Of a DNA stretch of 64,000 nucleotides, positions 44,443 through 55,800 are shown in pieces (the stretch's first letter is position 1; each line of letters starts with the position of its first letter). This DNA comes from Pandoraea captiosa (GTDB taxonomy: Bacteria > Pseudomonadota > Gammaproteobacteria > Burkholderiales > Burkholderiaceae). Location of the stretch: contig NZ_CABPSQ010000002.1 in assembly GCF_902459775.1 (NCBI RefSeq), positions 124,001 to 188,000 of the forward strand, given 5' to 3'. A program made the translations under genes and the position numbers. Below the pieces are notes generated by a model, which was not told where the DNA came from, did no database searches, and was given only the letters and a program-made list of their open reading frames with translations.

Positions 44443-46965
44443 TTACCAGCGCGCCGTGACGCTACCGAGCACCGTGCGGCCCGTGCCGTAATAGCACTGC
44501 ACGGTGGTGTTGCATCCGGCGACGTAGGTCCGATCGAACAGGTTGCTCGCATTGAGTTGCACGCGCCAGCGCCAGCCGATGTCGGCGTGCAGCGAAGCGT
44601 CCACGAGCGTCACGCTGGCCACGGAAAACGAGTTCACCGAGTCGCCCGCCGTCTGCCCGATGTAGCGGATGCCCGCGCCCGCGCCGAGCTTGGCGTCACC
44701 CACGCTGCCGAAGTTGTAATCGGCCCAGAGCGAGGCCATGTTGCGCGGCACTCCATAAGGGCGTTTTCCCAGATCGGTGTTGTTGCTGCGCGTCACTTCC
44801 ACGTCCTGATACGTGTAGCTCGCGACCATGTTGAGCCTGGAGGTCAGGCTCATGCGGGCTTCGAGTTCCACGCCGCGCGAACGCACTTCGCCCGTCTGGA
44901 TCGTGTTGCGCGTGTTGGCCGGATCGGCGGTGGAGACATTCTGCTGCGTCAGGTTGAAGAGCGACGCCGTGAAGATCGCGTTGGTGTTCAGCGGTTGATA
45001 CTTCAGACCGATTTCGTACTGCTCGCCGGTCGTCGGCTGCAAGGGGGCGCCTGCCAGGTTCGTCGAGAGCGTAGGCAGGAACGACGTCGAATAGCTGAAG
45101 TACGGCGACAGGCCAATCGCCGATTCGTACAGCAGACCAGCACGCCACGTGAACTTGTTCGGCGTTTGCTCCACCGACGTTTTCGCGATGTTGTTGTCCG
45201 TCGTGGACCACGTGAAATCCTCGCGGCCACCCAGCGTGAGATACCAGCGGTCCCAACGCATCTGGTCCTGCAAGTACAGACCGAGCTGCGTTTGCGTCTG
45301 ATCGGTGCTTGTCGTGGGATTGGCGGGCAACACGCCCTTCACGCCATAGACCGGCGCATAAAGGTCGAGCGACGGGGCTGTGCCCGTCCATACGCGGTTC
45401 AGGAAGCGCTGCGTCTGGAAGTCCACGCCGCCGACCACTTTGTGCGCGACGGGGCCGGTCTTCGCGTCGTACTGCACGTTATTGTCGAGCTGCCAGCCGT
45501 TGAGGATCGGTGCGGCCTGATAGGCCGTGCGCTGGTAGGTGCGCTGATCGGCGAGCAATGCGGTGCCGTAGATGGACTTGTAATCGAGGTCCATGTGGGT
45601 GAAGCGCGCCGTGGAGCGGATTTGCACGGCGTCGTTCACGCGATGCTCGAAGCGATAGCCGGTCGCCACCTGCGTTTTGCGATAGCGGTCGAACGACGGC
45701 TCGCCCGTGAGCAGGTCGCGGTCGATGCGACCCCAGCGCGAGGGATTGACCATGCCGAGTGCGGGGCCGTAGCTGACCGACGATCCCATGTTGTCCTGCG
45801 TGTAGTTCACGAACCATGTGAAGCTCGTTCGCGCGTTCGGCCGCCAGGTGATGGATGGCTGGATCATGAGACGGTCGTCGCTCACGTTGTCGGTCTGGGC
45901 GTTCGACATGCGGCCGAGGCCCGTGATGCGGTAGAGCAGCGTGCCGTCTTCGTTGGCCGGGCCGGTCATGTCCACGCGCAGCTGCCGACGGTCGAACGTG
46001 CCGTAGTCGATGCCGATCTCGCGATAGGCCTCCGCGCTGGGCGCTTTGCTCACGAGATTGACGAGGCCCCCGAGGTTGCCCGCGCCGTAAAGGATGGAAC
46101 TCGGACCGCGCAGGACTTCCACGCGTTCAAGCGTGTACGGATCCACACGAACGGCGGCGTAGCTGCCGGGACGGTTGGCGATCTGCGGCACGCGCAGGCC
46201 GTCCCAGTAGACGTCGGCGTTGAAGCCGCGAATGTAGAACCAGTCGGCGCGAGTGTCGCTGCCGTAGGGATCGGCATTCACGCCGGCGGCGTACTTGAGT
46301 GCGTCGGTGACCGTCTGCACGGCCTGATCGTTCATCTGGTCGCGGGGAATCACGCTGATCGACTGGGACGTCTGCATGATCGAGGTGTCCGACTTCGTTG
46401 CCGTGTCGCTGCGGGTGGCTACATAGCCGACGACCGGGCCACGCGCGACGTCGCGCTCGGCCTGTGCGGTCACGTTCGTCTGCGCCAGCGCGACGGCGGG
46501 GCCCGCATCGGCGCCGGTCGTGGCGTTCGGACTGGGCGCGACGATGTAGCCGCCGTTCGGTTGGCCGGTGGCTTGCAGGCCGGTGCCCTCGATCAGAATC
46601 GCGAGCGCGAGCGACGGCGTATAGCTGCCCGAGACGCCCGCCGTGCGTTTGTCGGCGATCTGTGCTGCGTCGTAGGCAATCATCAGGCCGGTTTGCTGGG
46701 CGAAGGCGACGAGCCCCTGTTGCAGGGAGCCGGCGGGAATGTGCAGCGACTGAGCGGCGCGGGTGGCCGTGGCGGGTACGGTGGGCGCAGTGGACGGCGC
46801 CGGCGCAACCGATTGTGCGCGGGCGTTCGAGGCCGTGATTGCCGTGATGGTGGTGAGGGCGGTCACGGTGAACAACGTGCCTGCGGCAAGCGCAATGGCG
46901 CTCATGGCGCGGCGGGCGGCAACGGTCTCACCACGCACAGGCGTGGGGCTGACGTGAGAAGGCAT
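44443..46965 (-). CDS. TonB-dependent siderophore receptor with STN signalling domain
   Basis: This 840-aa outer-membrane receptor imports a ferric siderophore using TonB energy and signals to FecR. A signal peptide (~18-50) is followed by an STN domain (~70-140, LHIPAGSLQQGLVAFAQQTGLMIAYD), a plug (~180-300, with SISVIPRDQMNDQAVQTVTDAL and VEVLRGPSSILYGAGNLGGLVNLVSK), and a 22-strand barrel ending in aromatic SVTARW. ATG 46965 follows AAGGAA; a more upstream ATG lacks a site. With the FecR and sigma genes upstream it forms a FecIRA-type cell-surface signalling set. The siderophore is unknown; the plug and barrel look ferrioxamine/pyoverdine-receptor-like. Confidence 0.93.
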   Translation of the reverse strand: MPSHVSPTPVRGETVAARRAMSAIALAAGTLFTVTALTTITAITASNARAQSVAPAPSTAPTVPATATRAAQSLHIPAGSLQQGLVAFAQQTGLMIAYDAAQIADKRTAGVSGSYTPSLALAILIEGTGLQATGQPNGGYIVAPSPNATTGADAGPAVALAQTNVTAQAERDVARGPVVGYVATRSDTATKSDTSIMQTSQSISVIPRDQMNDQAVQTVTDALKYAAGVNADPYGSDTRADWFYIRGFNADVYWDGLRVPQIANRPGSYAAVRVDPYTLERVEVLRGPSSILYGAGNLGGLVNLVSKAPSAEAYREIGIDYGTFDRRQLRVDMTGPANEDGTLLYRITGLGRMSNAQTDNVSDDRLMIQPSITWRPNARTSFTWFVNYTQDNMGSSVSYGPALGMVNPSRWGRIDRDLLTGEPSFDRYRKTQVATGYRFEHRVNDAVQIRSTARFTHMDLDYKSIYGTALLADQRTYQRTAYQAAPILNGWQLDNNVQYDAKTGPVAHKVVGGVDFQTQRFLNRVWTGTAPSLDLYAPVYGVKGVLPANPTTSTDQTQTQLGLYLQDQMRWDRWYLTLGGREDFTWSTTDNNIAKTSVEQTPNKFTWRAGLLYESAIGLSPYFSYSTSFLPTLSTNLAGAPLQPTTGEQYEIGLKYQPLNTNAIFTASLFNLTQQNVSTADPANTRNTIQTGEVRSRGVELEARMSLTSRLNMVASYTYQDVEVTRSNNTDLGKRPYGVPRNMASLWADYNFGSVGDAKLGAGAGIRYIGQTAGDSVNSFSVASVTLVDASLHADIGWRWRVQLNASNLFDRTYVAGCNTTVQCYYGTGRTVLGSVTARW

Positions 46966-47056
46966 GACGGCGGATTCCTTTCGTTGGAGCATCGAAACAT
47001 CGAAACGGGGCTTTCCTGTCTATGCCCCGCGAGATTCGAAAACCCCTCATCCGACG

Positions 47057-48187
47057 TCAAAATATTTTGGGTGACGGTGTCCCGGCGCGCGTGCCGGGCT
47101 GAAGGCGGACGAACCAGCGGGTGTAGCGCTGCACCTCTACCGGCAACGCCCGCGAGAGCATGTCGAGCACGCGATCGGTATCGTCGACCGGATAGATGCC
47201 CGACACGCGTAACCCGGCGACTTCCGGCGCGCATCCGAGGTGGCCTCGCCGATACCGGCTCAGTTCGTCGAGGAAGTCGCCAAGCGGCATGGCATGCACG
47301 ACGAGCATCCCCTGTGTCCATGCGGCGGCGGCGTTGGCGGCGCTCGCGTCGTCGAAGCGGTACCGCAGTGCGCCGCGATCGAAGGTCGCGCCCTGCCCCG
47401 CGCTCAGCACCACGGCGGCACTCGCGCGGTTGGCCGGCACCACGCGCACCGCGCCTTCGAGCACGGCAACGGCGGCGCTGTCGTCATGCTCGCGCACGAC
47501 GAAGCGTGTGCCGAGCGCCTGGAGGCTGCCCTGCGCGGTATCGACGAAGAACGGCCGATGCCCATGATCGGCGTCGGCCCCGGTGGTGATCGCGATTTCG
47601 CCCCGCACGAGCCGCAAGCGGCGCTCATCCTGCGAGAAATGCACGTCCACAGCGGAGTCGGTGTTGAGCGCCAGGGTGGTGCCATCGGCGAGTTGCACGG
47701 TGCGGCGCTCGCCCACGCCGGTGCGCAGGTCCGCCCGCCAGGCGCGTACGCTGTTCGACTCACTGGCCGTCCAGACGGCGCCGGTCACGCCCGCCACGGC
47801 GATGACGCCGAGCATGCGGCGTCGGCTCGGGTTGACGCGGACACGCGCGAGCGTGTTGTGCGCCACGAGTGGCGGAATGGTCCGCAGGTGGGCGCCGAAT
47901 TCGACGAGACGCTGCCACGCGAGCGCATGGCGTGCATCGGCATCGTGCCAACGTTGCCAGCGTTGCAAATCGGCCCGGACGTCGGCGCTGGCTTGTGCGT
48001 TCGCATCGTCGTCCTTACCGTCATGTGCCCCTGTGCGGGCATTGACATCGATGCCGGGATCGATGCCAAGGGCCTGTAGACGGACGAACCATTCGGTGGC
48101 GGCCAGCGTGATGGCCTCGGGCAGCGGCGTGGACGGCGCAATGCCGCTCGTGCGACTCATGGGGCTCACGGGGCTCGTGCGGCTCAT
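47057..48187 (-). CDS. FecR-type anti-sigma/sigma regulator
   Basis: This 376-aa inner-membrane protein links the receptor to the ECF sigma factor. The cytoplasmic N-terminal part (DUF4880-like, LAATEWFVRLQALG) is followed by a membrane helix (~140-160, RRRMLGVIAVAGVTGAVWTA) and the periplasmic FecR domain (~165-280, TVQLADGTTLALNTDSAVDVHFSQDERRLRLVRGEI), then an STN-like C-terminus. ATG 48187 overlaps the sigma stop (ATGA), so the two are coupled; the much longer frame to 48529 lies over the sigma gene and is not used. It senses receptor occupancy via the receptor STN domain. Confidence 0.92.
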   Translation of the reverse strand: MSRTSPVSPMSRTSGIAPSTPLPEAITLAATEWFVRLQALGIDPGIDVNARTGAHDGKDDDANAQASADVRADLQRWQRWHDADARHALAWQRLVEFGAHLRTIPPLVAHNTLARVRVNPSRRRMLGVIAVAGVTGAVWTASESNSVRAWRADLRTGVGERRTVQLADGTTLALNTDSAVDVHFSQDERRLRLVRGEIAITTGADADHGHRPFFVDTAQGSLQALGTRFVVREHDDSAAVAVLEGAVRVVPANRASAAVVLSAGQGATFDRGALRYRFDDASAANAAAAWTQGMLVVHAMPLGDFLDELSRYRRGHLGCAPEVAGLRVSGIYPVDDTDRVLDMLSRALPVEVQRYTRWFVRLQPGTRAGTPSPKIF

Positions 48188-48717
48188 GCAGGACCTCCGA
48201 AGCAACAGGCGTGCAGCGCCCTGACGATGTGACGCTGGACGGTGGCGATGGAGACACCGACGGTCACGGCGATCTCGCGTTGGGCCAGCCCGTCGAGTTG
48301 CGACAAGAGGAAGACGCGGCGCACGACAGGCGGCAGGCCATCGAGGCGGCGGTCGATGTCGATGAGTGTCTGGAGCAGGATCGCGCGGGTTTCCGGGTCG
48401 GGCGCGACGGCTTCGGGCTGCGCCGCCAGCACTTCCAAGTACGCCGCTTCGATCTTGCGATGGCGATGCAGATTGGCAACGAGCCCCTGCGCGACGACGG
48501 TGAGGAAAGCACGCGGTTCGCGCGGGCACACCGGGGTGTCCTTGCTGAGCAGGCGCACGAAGGTGTCGTGCGCGAGGTCGGCGGCGTCGCCGTGGTTGCC
48601 GAGCTTGCGTTGCAACCAGTTGCGCAGCCAGCCGTGATGATCGTGATAGAGCGCGGCGAGGCCGGACGCGTCGGCGCGTGCGTGGTCTTGGCGTCCCCCG
48701 TTGTCGTCACGCATCAT
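48184..48717 (-). CDS. FecI-type ECF sigma factor
   Basis: This 177-aa extracytoplasmic-function sigma factor has region 2 at ~20-90 (LYHDHHGWLRNWLQRKL and ADLAHDTFVRLL) and region 4 at ~115-170 (LDGLPPVVRRVFLLSQLDGLAQREIAVTVGVSIATVQRHIVRAL). It should direct transcription of the siderophore receptor when iron is low and the ligand is present. The gene lies just downstream of a strong Fur box, and its stop overlaps the start of fecR. Start ATG 48717 or the following ATG 48714 are both possible. Confidence 0.92.
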   Translation of the reverse strand: MMRDDNGGRQDHARADASGLAALYHDHHGWLRNWLQRKLGNHGDAADLAHDTFVRLLSKDTPVCPREPRAFLTVVAQGLVANLHRHRKIEAAYLEVLAAQPEAVAPDPETRAILLQTLIDIDRRLDGLPPVVRRVFLLSQLDGLAQREIAVTVGVSIATVQRHIVRALHACCFGGPA

Positions 48718-48772
48718 GGTGTTGGCTTGGCTGCATCGGCACGCAACCGTCGCTGAGCTAGTCGCTGTTCAG

Positions 48773-48791
48773 GTTAATGATAATCATTCGC
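48773..48791 (-). promoter_or_regulatory. Fur box upstream of the ECF sigma gene
   Basis: GTTAATGATAATCATTCGC matches 16 of 19 positions of the consensus Fur box, including an unbroken TAATGATAATCATT core. It is 56 bases upstream of the sigma start, so iron-bound Fur should repress the sigma-fecR genes. Confidence 0.88.
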
Positions 48792-48923
48792 ATCATATCA
48801 TGACCTATCGCGCGGTGACGGATGGAAGACGGGACTGACGAAAACAGCGGGGATCGGGCAATCGGACAGTCGATCGGGGGGCCGAAGTGAAGGGTGCGCC
48901 GGAAAGCGCGGATCGTGTCGAGA

Positions 48924-49328
48924 TCAGGCGTCGTTCAGCCAGTTTTCCATTTGCAGGCCGGGATAGGCGGCGAAATCACGTTCGTTGTTCGTGACCAGCG
49001 TGACGCCGAGCGAGATCGCGTGTGAGGCGATCAATTTGTCGAGCTGGTCCTTGCGGCGCTCACGTGTGGCCTCGCGTACCGGACCGTAGGCTGTGGCGGC
49101 GACGGCGTCGAACGGCAAAACCGGAATATCCTCAACTAATGCCGCAAGATGGTGACGCTCCCGGGCGGGGTTCGCACAGACGGAAACGCCGAACGAAAGC
49201 TCCGCAAACGTGATCGCCGACATCACGACATCGCCCACATGGCACTGCGCAAATCGTTTCGCCACCGCCTCGGGCTGATGCTTCATCAGGTAGATGCAGA
49301 TGTTGGTGTCCAGCATGTAGCGTGCCAT
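48924..49328 (-). CDS. vapC: VapC PIN-domain toxin ribonuclease
   Basis: This 134-aa PIN-domain protein cleaves RNA (tRNA in studied cases). The acidic active-site residues are in place: Asp in MLDTNICIYLMK (~7), Glu in TFAELSFGV (~43), and Asp in NNERDFAAYPGL (~119). It starts one base inside the vapB stop (TAATG), giving coupled translation after the antitoxin. It sits next to the SOS-type uvrA2 promoter, but on the opposite strand. Confidence 0.92.
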   Translation of the reverse strand: MARYMLDTNICIYLMKHQPEAVAKRFAQCHVGDVVMSAITFAELSFGVSVCANPARERHHLAALVEDIPVLPFDAVAATAYGPVREATRERRKDQLDKLIASHAISLGVTLVTNNERDFAAYPGLQMENWLNDA

Positions 49329-49564
49329 TACAGCGCCTCGCGATCGGACTGTTCCTGATCGCCGCGACCTTCGGCCATGACGTCGTCGCCGAATCGGGCG
49401 AACTTGTCGAGCACGCCGGTGAGCGGCCGGCGGCGCGGTCGAATGCGAATTTCGTCGCCTATGCGCTCGATCTCGAGCTCCAGGTCGGTATTCGCATAAG
49501 CCAGTTCGGCAGGAATGCGCACGGCTTGCGAATTGCCGTTGCGGAATGCGCGGGTGAAGTGCAT
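49328..49564 (-). CDS. vapB: VapB antitoxin
   Basis: This 78-aa antitoxin has an AbrB/SpoVT-type start, MHFTRAFRNGNSQAVRIPAELAY, which forms the DNA-binding swapped-hairpin fold, and an acidic C-terminal tail (DKFARFGDDVMAEGRGDQEQ) that would wrap VapC. ATG 49564 follows GGAG at good spacing; the open frame up to 49750 is not used. Its gene is first in the vapBC operon and likely autoregulates through the dyad at 49618-49643. Confidence 0.9.
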   Translation of the reverse strand: MHFTRAFRNGNSQAVRIPAELAYANTDLELEIERIGDEIRIRPRRRPLTGVLDKFARFGDDVMAEGRGDQEQSDREAL

Positions 49565-49617
49565 GAGGGACTCCAGCAGGAAAGCGTCATGCGAATACTC
49601 TAGGCGTTGGTCGGATG

Positions 49618-49643
49618 AATGTAAATACATATGTGTGTACATT
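49618..49643. promoter_or_regulatory. candidate vapBC operator
   Basis: Perfect AATGTA (49618-49623) and TACATT (49638-49643) arms with 14 bases between lie 54 bases upstream of vapB. The AT-rich core suits both a promoter and the VapBC autorepressor site. Assignment is by position. Confidence 0.5.
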
Positions 49644-49727
49644 GCGTTGGGAGTGGCCGGGGTGGCCTGGGCGGAGTGAGAAGAGGCCCTTGGAATTACA
49701 ACCACCTTCAACATGGGAATCGATGGA

Positions 49728-49747
49728 TGCTGTACAAATATACAGTA
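49728..49747 (+). promoter_or_regulatory. LexA (SOS) box upstream of uvrA2
   Basis: The core CTGTACAAATATACAG fits CTGT-N8-ACAG exactly, with TA after it as in the consensus TACTGTATATATATACAGTA. It lies 112 bases upstream of the uvrA2 GTG start, so the gene is probably induced by DNA damage. Confidence 0.85.
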
Positions 49748-49858
49748 CAATCATCGCGTGCCGGGCGACGCATGAATGCTGCCAGCGACTGTCGTATCGG
49801 CCTGATAGAGTAGTTACCCCAAGGCGCGTACGCGCTCTCTCGTCTGCCCAGAGACCAA

Positions 49859-52800
49859 GTGGATAAGCCCTCCAAACCCGATCCGTCGGCCAGCCACGCC
49901 ATTCGTATTCGTGGCGCTCGCCAGCACAACCTCAAGAACCTCGACGTCGATCTCCAGACCGGCGAGATGACCGTCGTGACCGGCCCGTCCGGTTCCGGCA
50001 AGTCGAGTCTGGTGTTCGACACGCTGTTCGCCGAAGGCCAGCGTCGCTACGTCGAGACCTTCAGCGCTTACGCGCGTCAGTTCCTCGACCGCATGGACCG
50101 TCCGCAGGTCGACCATGTGGAAGGCGTGCCGCCCGCCATCGCCATCGATCAGACCAATCCGGTGCGCAGCTCGCGCTCGACGGTCGGCACGATGACCGAA
50201 CTCAACGACCACCTCAAGCTCCTCTTTGCCCGCGCGGCGGCGCTGTTCGACCGCGAGACGGCGCAGCCGGTGCGTCACGACACGCCCGAGACGATCTACG
50301 CCGACCTCATGGCGCGTACCGCGAAGGACGACCCGCGTCTGGTCGTCACGTTCCCGGTCGAACTGCCCGCGACCGTCACGCCCGACGAAGTCGAACAGTG
50401 GCTCTCGGCGTCCGGCTACACGCGCGTGCAGGCCGAGCGCGAAGTCACGACCGCCGAGGGCACGCGCAAGGTGCTCGACGTGGTTGCCGACCGGTTCCGT
50501 TTGCAGAACACCGAGAAGGCGCGCGCGATGGAAGCCATCGAGTCGTCGCTCAAACGCGGCCGCGCGCGCATGAATGTCTATGTGCTCGCCGAGACGGGCG
50601 AGCCGGACATCTGGCGCTATTCGCAGGACCTGCACTGCCCCGACAGCGACCTGCACTACGCCGACCCGCAACCGGCGCTCTTCTCGTTCAATTCCGCCTA
50701 CGGCGCCTGCGAGGCCTGCCGCGGTTTCGGTCGGGTGATCGGCGTCGATCTGGGATTGGTGATTCCCGATGAGCGCAAAACGCTGCGTGGCGGTGCCGTC
50801 AAGACCATTCAGACACCCGCGTGGAAAGAGATCCAGGACGACCTGCTCGAGTACGCCGGCAAGGCCGGGATTCCGCGCGACACCCCCTGGTCGAAGCTCT
50901 CGCCCGAGCATCGCGAGTGGGTCATCGAGGGCGACCCGGACTGGAAGGGCGAGTGGAACAAGCAGTGGTACGGCATTCGTCGCTTCTTCGGCTACCTCGA
51001 GTCGAAGGCGTACAAGATGCACATTCGCGTGCTGCTCTCGAAGTACCGCAGCTACACCACGTGCGAGACCTGTGGCGGGGCGCGGCTGAAGACGGAGGGC
51101 CTGCTGTGGCGTCTGGGCTCGAAGGAGAACGCCGACGCCGTGCTGCCGCCTGCCCAACGCTTCATGCCACGCGGCGTGTCATGGTCGCGCGAACAGCTCG
51201 AAGCGCTGCCCGGGCTGACTATGCACGATCTGATGCTCATGCCGATCACGCGCGTGCGTCAGTTCTTCGATTCGCTCACTCTGCCCTCCAGCCTGCTCGA
51301 CGATGCGCTCAAGCTGTTGCAGGAGGAAGTCGGCACGCGCCTGAAGTACCTTTGCGACGTCGGCATCGGCTACCTCACGCTCGATCGCCAGAGTCGTACG
51401 CTTTCGGGCGGCGAGGTGCAGCGTATCAACCTGACGACGGCCCTTGGCACGTCGCTCGTCAATACGCTGTTCGTTCTCGACGAGCCGAGCATCGGCCTGC
51501 ACCCGCGCGATATGGACCGTATCGTGGCCGCCATGCATCGACTGCGTGACGCCGGCAACACGCTTGTCGTCGTGGAGCACGACCCCGCGGTGATGCTTGC
51601 GGCGGACCGTGTGATCGACATGGGGCCCGGCCCCGGTGAGCGCGGCGGTCAGATCGTGTTCGACGGCACGCCCGAGGAGGTGCGCCAGGCCGACACGCTC
51701 ACGGGCAGCTATCTTGGCGGCCGCAAGCACGTGGCCAACGCCTCGAACTGGCGTGCGCGTCCGGTCGATGATGCGACACCGCGTCTCACGCTCACCGGCG
51801 CGCGCGAGCACAACCTCAAGCACGTCGACGTCGACATTCCGCTGGGACGCCTCGTGTGCGTGACGGGGGTGTCCGGTTCCGGCAAGTCGACGTTGGTGCA
51901 GGACATTCTGAGTCCGGCCCTGGCGCGTCACTTCGGGGATCCGACCGAAGCGCCGGGCGCGCACGACGAGTTGATCGGCGCCGAGCAGTTGTCGGGCGTG
52001 GTGTTCGTCGACCAGTCGCCCATCGGCAAGACGGCGCGCTCGAACCCGGCGAGTTATGTCGGCGCGTTCGACGAGATTCGCAAACTGTTCGCGGCCGAAC
52101 CGGTGGCGCTCCAACGTGGCTACAACGCCAGCACGTTCAGCTTCAACTCCGGCAATGGGCGCTGCCCGACTTGCGGTGGCTCGGGCTTCGAGCACGTGGA
52201 AATGCAGTTTCTGAGCGACGTGTATCTGCGTTGCCCGGACTGCGACGGCAAGCGTTATCGCGCGGAAGTGCTGGACGTGAAGATTCAACGCGCGGTGCCG
52301 GGCGAAGCGATGCGCGAACTGAGCGTGTCGGATGTGCTCGAGCTCACCGTCAACGAAGCCGTGAAACTGTTCTCGTCGGATCGCGACGTGCTGCGTGTGT
52401 TGCAGCCCATCGTCGATGTCGGTCTCGAGTACGTGAAGCTGGGCCAACCCGTACCGACGCTCTCGGGCGGCGAAGCGCAGCGACTGAAGCTCGCCGGCTT
52501 CCTTGCGGAAGCGGCGCAGAAGAAGACCGCGAGCGGCCAGAAGGTGGCTCATCGCGGACGCCTGTTCATCTTCGACGAGCCCACGACCGGTCTGCACTTC
52601 GACGACATCGCCAAACTGATGCGCGCGTTCGGCAAGCTGCTCGACGGCGGCAATTCGCTGCTCGTCATCGAACACAATCTGGACGTGGTGCGCGCGGCAG
52701 ACTGGATCATCGATCTGGGGCCGGAAGGCGGCGAAGGCGGTGGTGAAGTGCTGTGCGCCGGTACGCTCGCGCAAGTCGTGGCGTGCGAGGGCTCGCACAC

Positions 52801-55800
52801 CGGGCGCGCGCTCGCCGATTACGAACGCACGGTGGTGGCACCTGCGCAGGCGGCGGCGTCGGGCCTGGCTGGCGGTGACGCCGGCATGCCGCTGCAAACC
52901 GCCTTGCGTGCGGCGCGTGCCCAACGTGGGGCCGGCAAACCCGACATGCCCGCCGGCGGCAACGACATTCGTATCGTCAATGCGCGCGAGCACAACCTCA
53001 AGTCGCTCGACGTGGCCATTCCCCGCGGCAAGTTCAGCGTGATCACCGGCGTGTCCGGCTCGGGCAAGTCGACGCTTGCGTTCGACATCCTGTTCAACGA
53101 AGGCCAACGCCGTTACCTCGAATCGCTCAACGCCTACGCGCGCTCCATCGTGCAGCCGGCGGGACGCCCGGAAGTCGATGCTGTGTATGGCATTCCGCCG
53201 ACGGTCGCCATCGAGCAGCGTCTGTCGCGTGGCGGGCGCAAGAGTACTGTCGCGACGACCACGGAGGTCTGGCACTTCCTGCGTCTGCTGTACGTGAAGC
53301 TCGGCATTCAGCATTGCATCCACGATGGTGCGCCGGTCACTGCACAGAGTCCCGATTCGATCGTTGCGCAGTTGTTGCGCGACCGACGCGGGCAGCATGT
53401 CGGGCTGCTCGCCCCGCTGGTCGTCGGACGCAAGGGCATTTATACCGATCTGGCGAAGTGGGCCAAGGCGCGCGGGCATTCGCACCTGCGGGTGGATGGC
53501 GTGTTCCTGCCCGTCGATCCCTGGCCGAAGCTCGATCGCTTTCGCGAGCACACCATCGAATTACCGGTCGGCGACGTGGTGGTCACGCCCGAGAACGAAG
53601 GGTTGCTGCGCACGCTGCTCGCGACGGCGCTGGAACTGGGCAAGGGGGTGATGCATCTGCTCGCACCGCTCGATGGCCTGGGCGACACCATGAGCCACGA
53701 GCAACCGGGCGAAGGCGTAGGCGAGATCGAAGTGTTTTCGGTCAAGCGCGCGTGCCCGGTGTGCGGCACGAGTTATCCGGACCTCGATCCGCGCATGTTC
53801 TCGTTCAACAGCAAACACGGCTGGTGCACGACTTGCGTGGGTACCGGACTGGCGCTCACGCGCGAGCAGCGCGAAGCGTTTGACGATACGGTGCTCAACC
53901 AGGACAATCGCGGGCGCGAACATGCCCTGCCGTCGCAGGACCAGGAGCCGGAAGACGTGGGCGATCAGCCGTGTCCGGACTGTCATGGGGCGCGTCTGAA
54001 CAACGTCGCGCGCGCGGTAACGTTTGACGAGCACGCCATTTCCGACGTGGCCCAATGGACCGTGACGGATACGCGTGAGTGGATTCAGGGGCTTGCGCTG
54101 ACGGGGCGCGATGCGAGCATTGCGCGCGATCTGATCAGCGAGATTCAGGGGCGTCTCGAATTTCTGGAGGAGGTGGGCCTCGGCTACCTCACACTCGACC
54201 GCGCGGCGCCCACGCTCTCAGGCGGAGAGTCGCAACGCATTCGACTCGCGGCGCAACTCGGCAGCAACTTGCAGGGCGTTTGCTACGTGCTGGACGAGCC
54301 GACCATCGGTTTGCATCCGCGTGATAACGGCATTCTGCTCGGCGCGCTGCGCAAGCTCGGCGATCAGGGCAACACGCTGGTCGTCGTCGAGCACGACGAA
54401 GACACGATTCGCCGCGCCGATCACATCATCGATATCGGACCGGGCGCGGGCAAGCGCGGCGGCACGCTCGTCGCGCAGGGCAACGTGGCGGACCTCGCGT
54501 CGCATCCCGACTCGCTGACCGGCAAATTCCTCGCGCATCCGTTGCAGCACCCGATTCAGCCGCGTCGCGAAGTCGTGGCGTCGGCGAAGGGTGTCGAGGC
54601 GGTGCCGCCGCACTGGCTGACGGTGCATGGCGCCACACTGCACAACCTGAAGAACGTGACGGCGTCGCTGCCGCTCTCCCGTCTCACGGCAATCACGGGC
54701 GTGTCGGGGTCGGGAAAATCGACGCTTGCGCGTGACGTGCTGATGACGAACCTGCTCGATGCCGTGGGCCGTTCCGTATTGTCTTCGCCGGCCGAACGTC
54801 GGGCGCGCAAAGGCACCGTGCGTCATGCGGTCAAGGCCGATGGCAAGCCGCGCGCGAAGTCGGAGGCGCCGGCAGAACCGCGTCGTGCGGTGGCGCATGG
54901 CTGGCATGGCTGTGAGTCGGTTACCGGCTGGGAGACGATCGACCGTGTACTCGAAGTCGATCAGACGCCGATCGGCAAGACGCCGCGCTCATGCCCTGCG
55001 ACCTACATCGGCTTCTGGGACACGATCCGCCGTCTGTTCGCCGATACGCTCGAAGCGCGAGCCCGTGGCTATTCGGCGTCGCGCTTCTCCTTCAATACCG
55101 GGGAAGGACGATGCCCGGCGTGCGAGGGACAGGGAGTGCGCACCATCGGCATGAGTTTCCTCGCGGACGTGAAGGTGTTGTGCGACGTGTGCCACGGACA
55201 GCGCTTCAACGCCGAAACGCTGGCGGTCACCTGGCGCGGCAAGAGCATTGGCGACGTGCTGACCATGGAAGTGGACGAAGCCGTCGAGTTTTTCGCATCG
55301 ATGCCGAGCATTGCCCATCCGCTGCAACTGATGAAGGACGTCGGACTTGGCTATCTCACGTTGGGGCAGCCGTCCCCGACGCTCTCGGGCGGCGAAGCGC
55401 AGCGTATCAAGCTGGTGACGGAGTTGACCAAGGTGCGCGACGACATTACGCGTCGCGGCCAGAAGTCGCCGCACACGCTGTATGTGCTCGACGAGCCAAC
55501 CGTCGGTTTGCACATGGCCGACGTGGCGCGTCTCATCAACGTGCTGCATCGGTTGGTGAACGGTGGACATACGGTCGTCGTCATCGAGCACAACCTCGAT
55601 GTGATTGCCGAGGCTGACTGGATTGTCGACATGGGACCGGAAGGGGGCAAGGACGGCGGGACCGTGGTTGCCGCGACATCGCCCGACGTGCTGGCAACGG
55701 TGAAGGAAAGCCACACCGGGATCGCCCTCAAACCGGTGCTGGCGCAAACGGCCGCCACAGGCGCGACGGTGGCGACGCCGGAGGACGCCGTCGCCGCGAA

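Noticed and set aside
44359-47589. A 1076-codon plus-strand open frame over the siderophore receptor and FecR genes
   Set aside because: It is a shadow of the minus-strand receptor and FecR, which have full domain evidence. Its own translation is a run of Arg, His and Gly with no known motif.
48188-48529. Extension of fecR upstream to 48529
   Set aside because: The extra 114 residues overlap the sigma factor gene and are Arg/Pro-rich. ATG 48187 gives the normal FecR start and an ATGA overlap with the sigma stop.
51179-53551. A 790-codon open frame on the minus strand inside uvrA2, and a 447-codon one at 49814-51157
   Set aside because: Long antisense frames are common in GC-rich coding DNA. 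The plus frame encodes a complete UvrA with all motifs, while the antisense products are Arg/His/Ala-rich with no domain.
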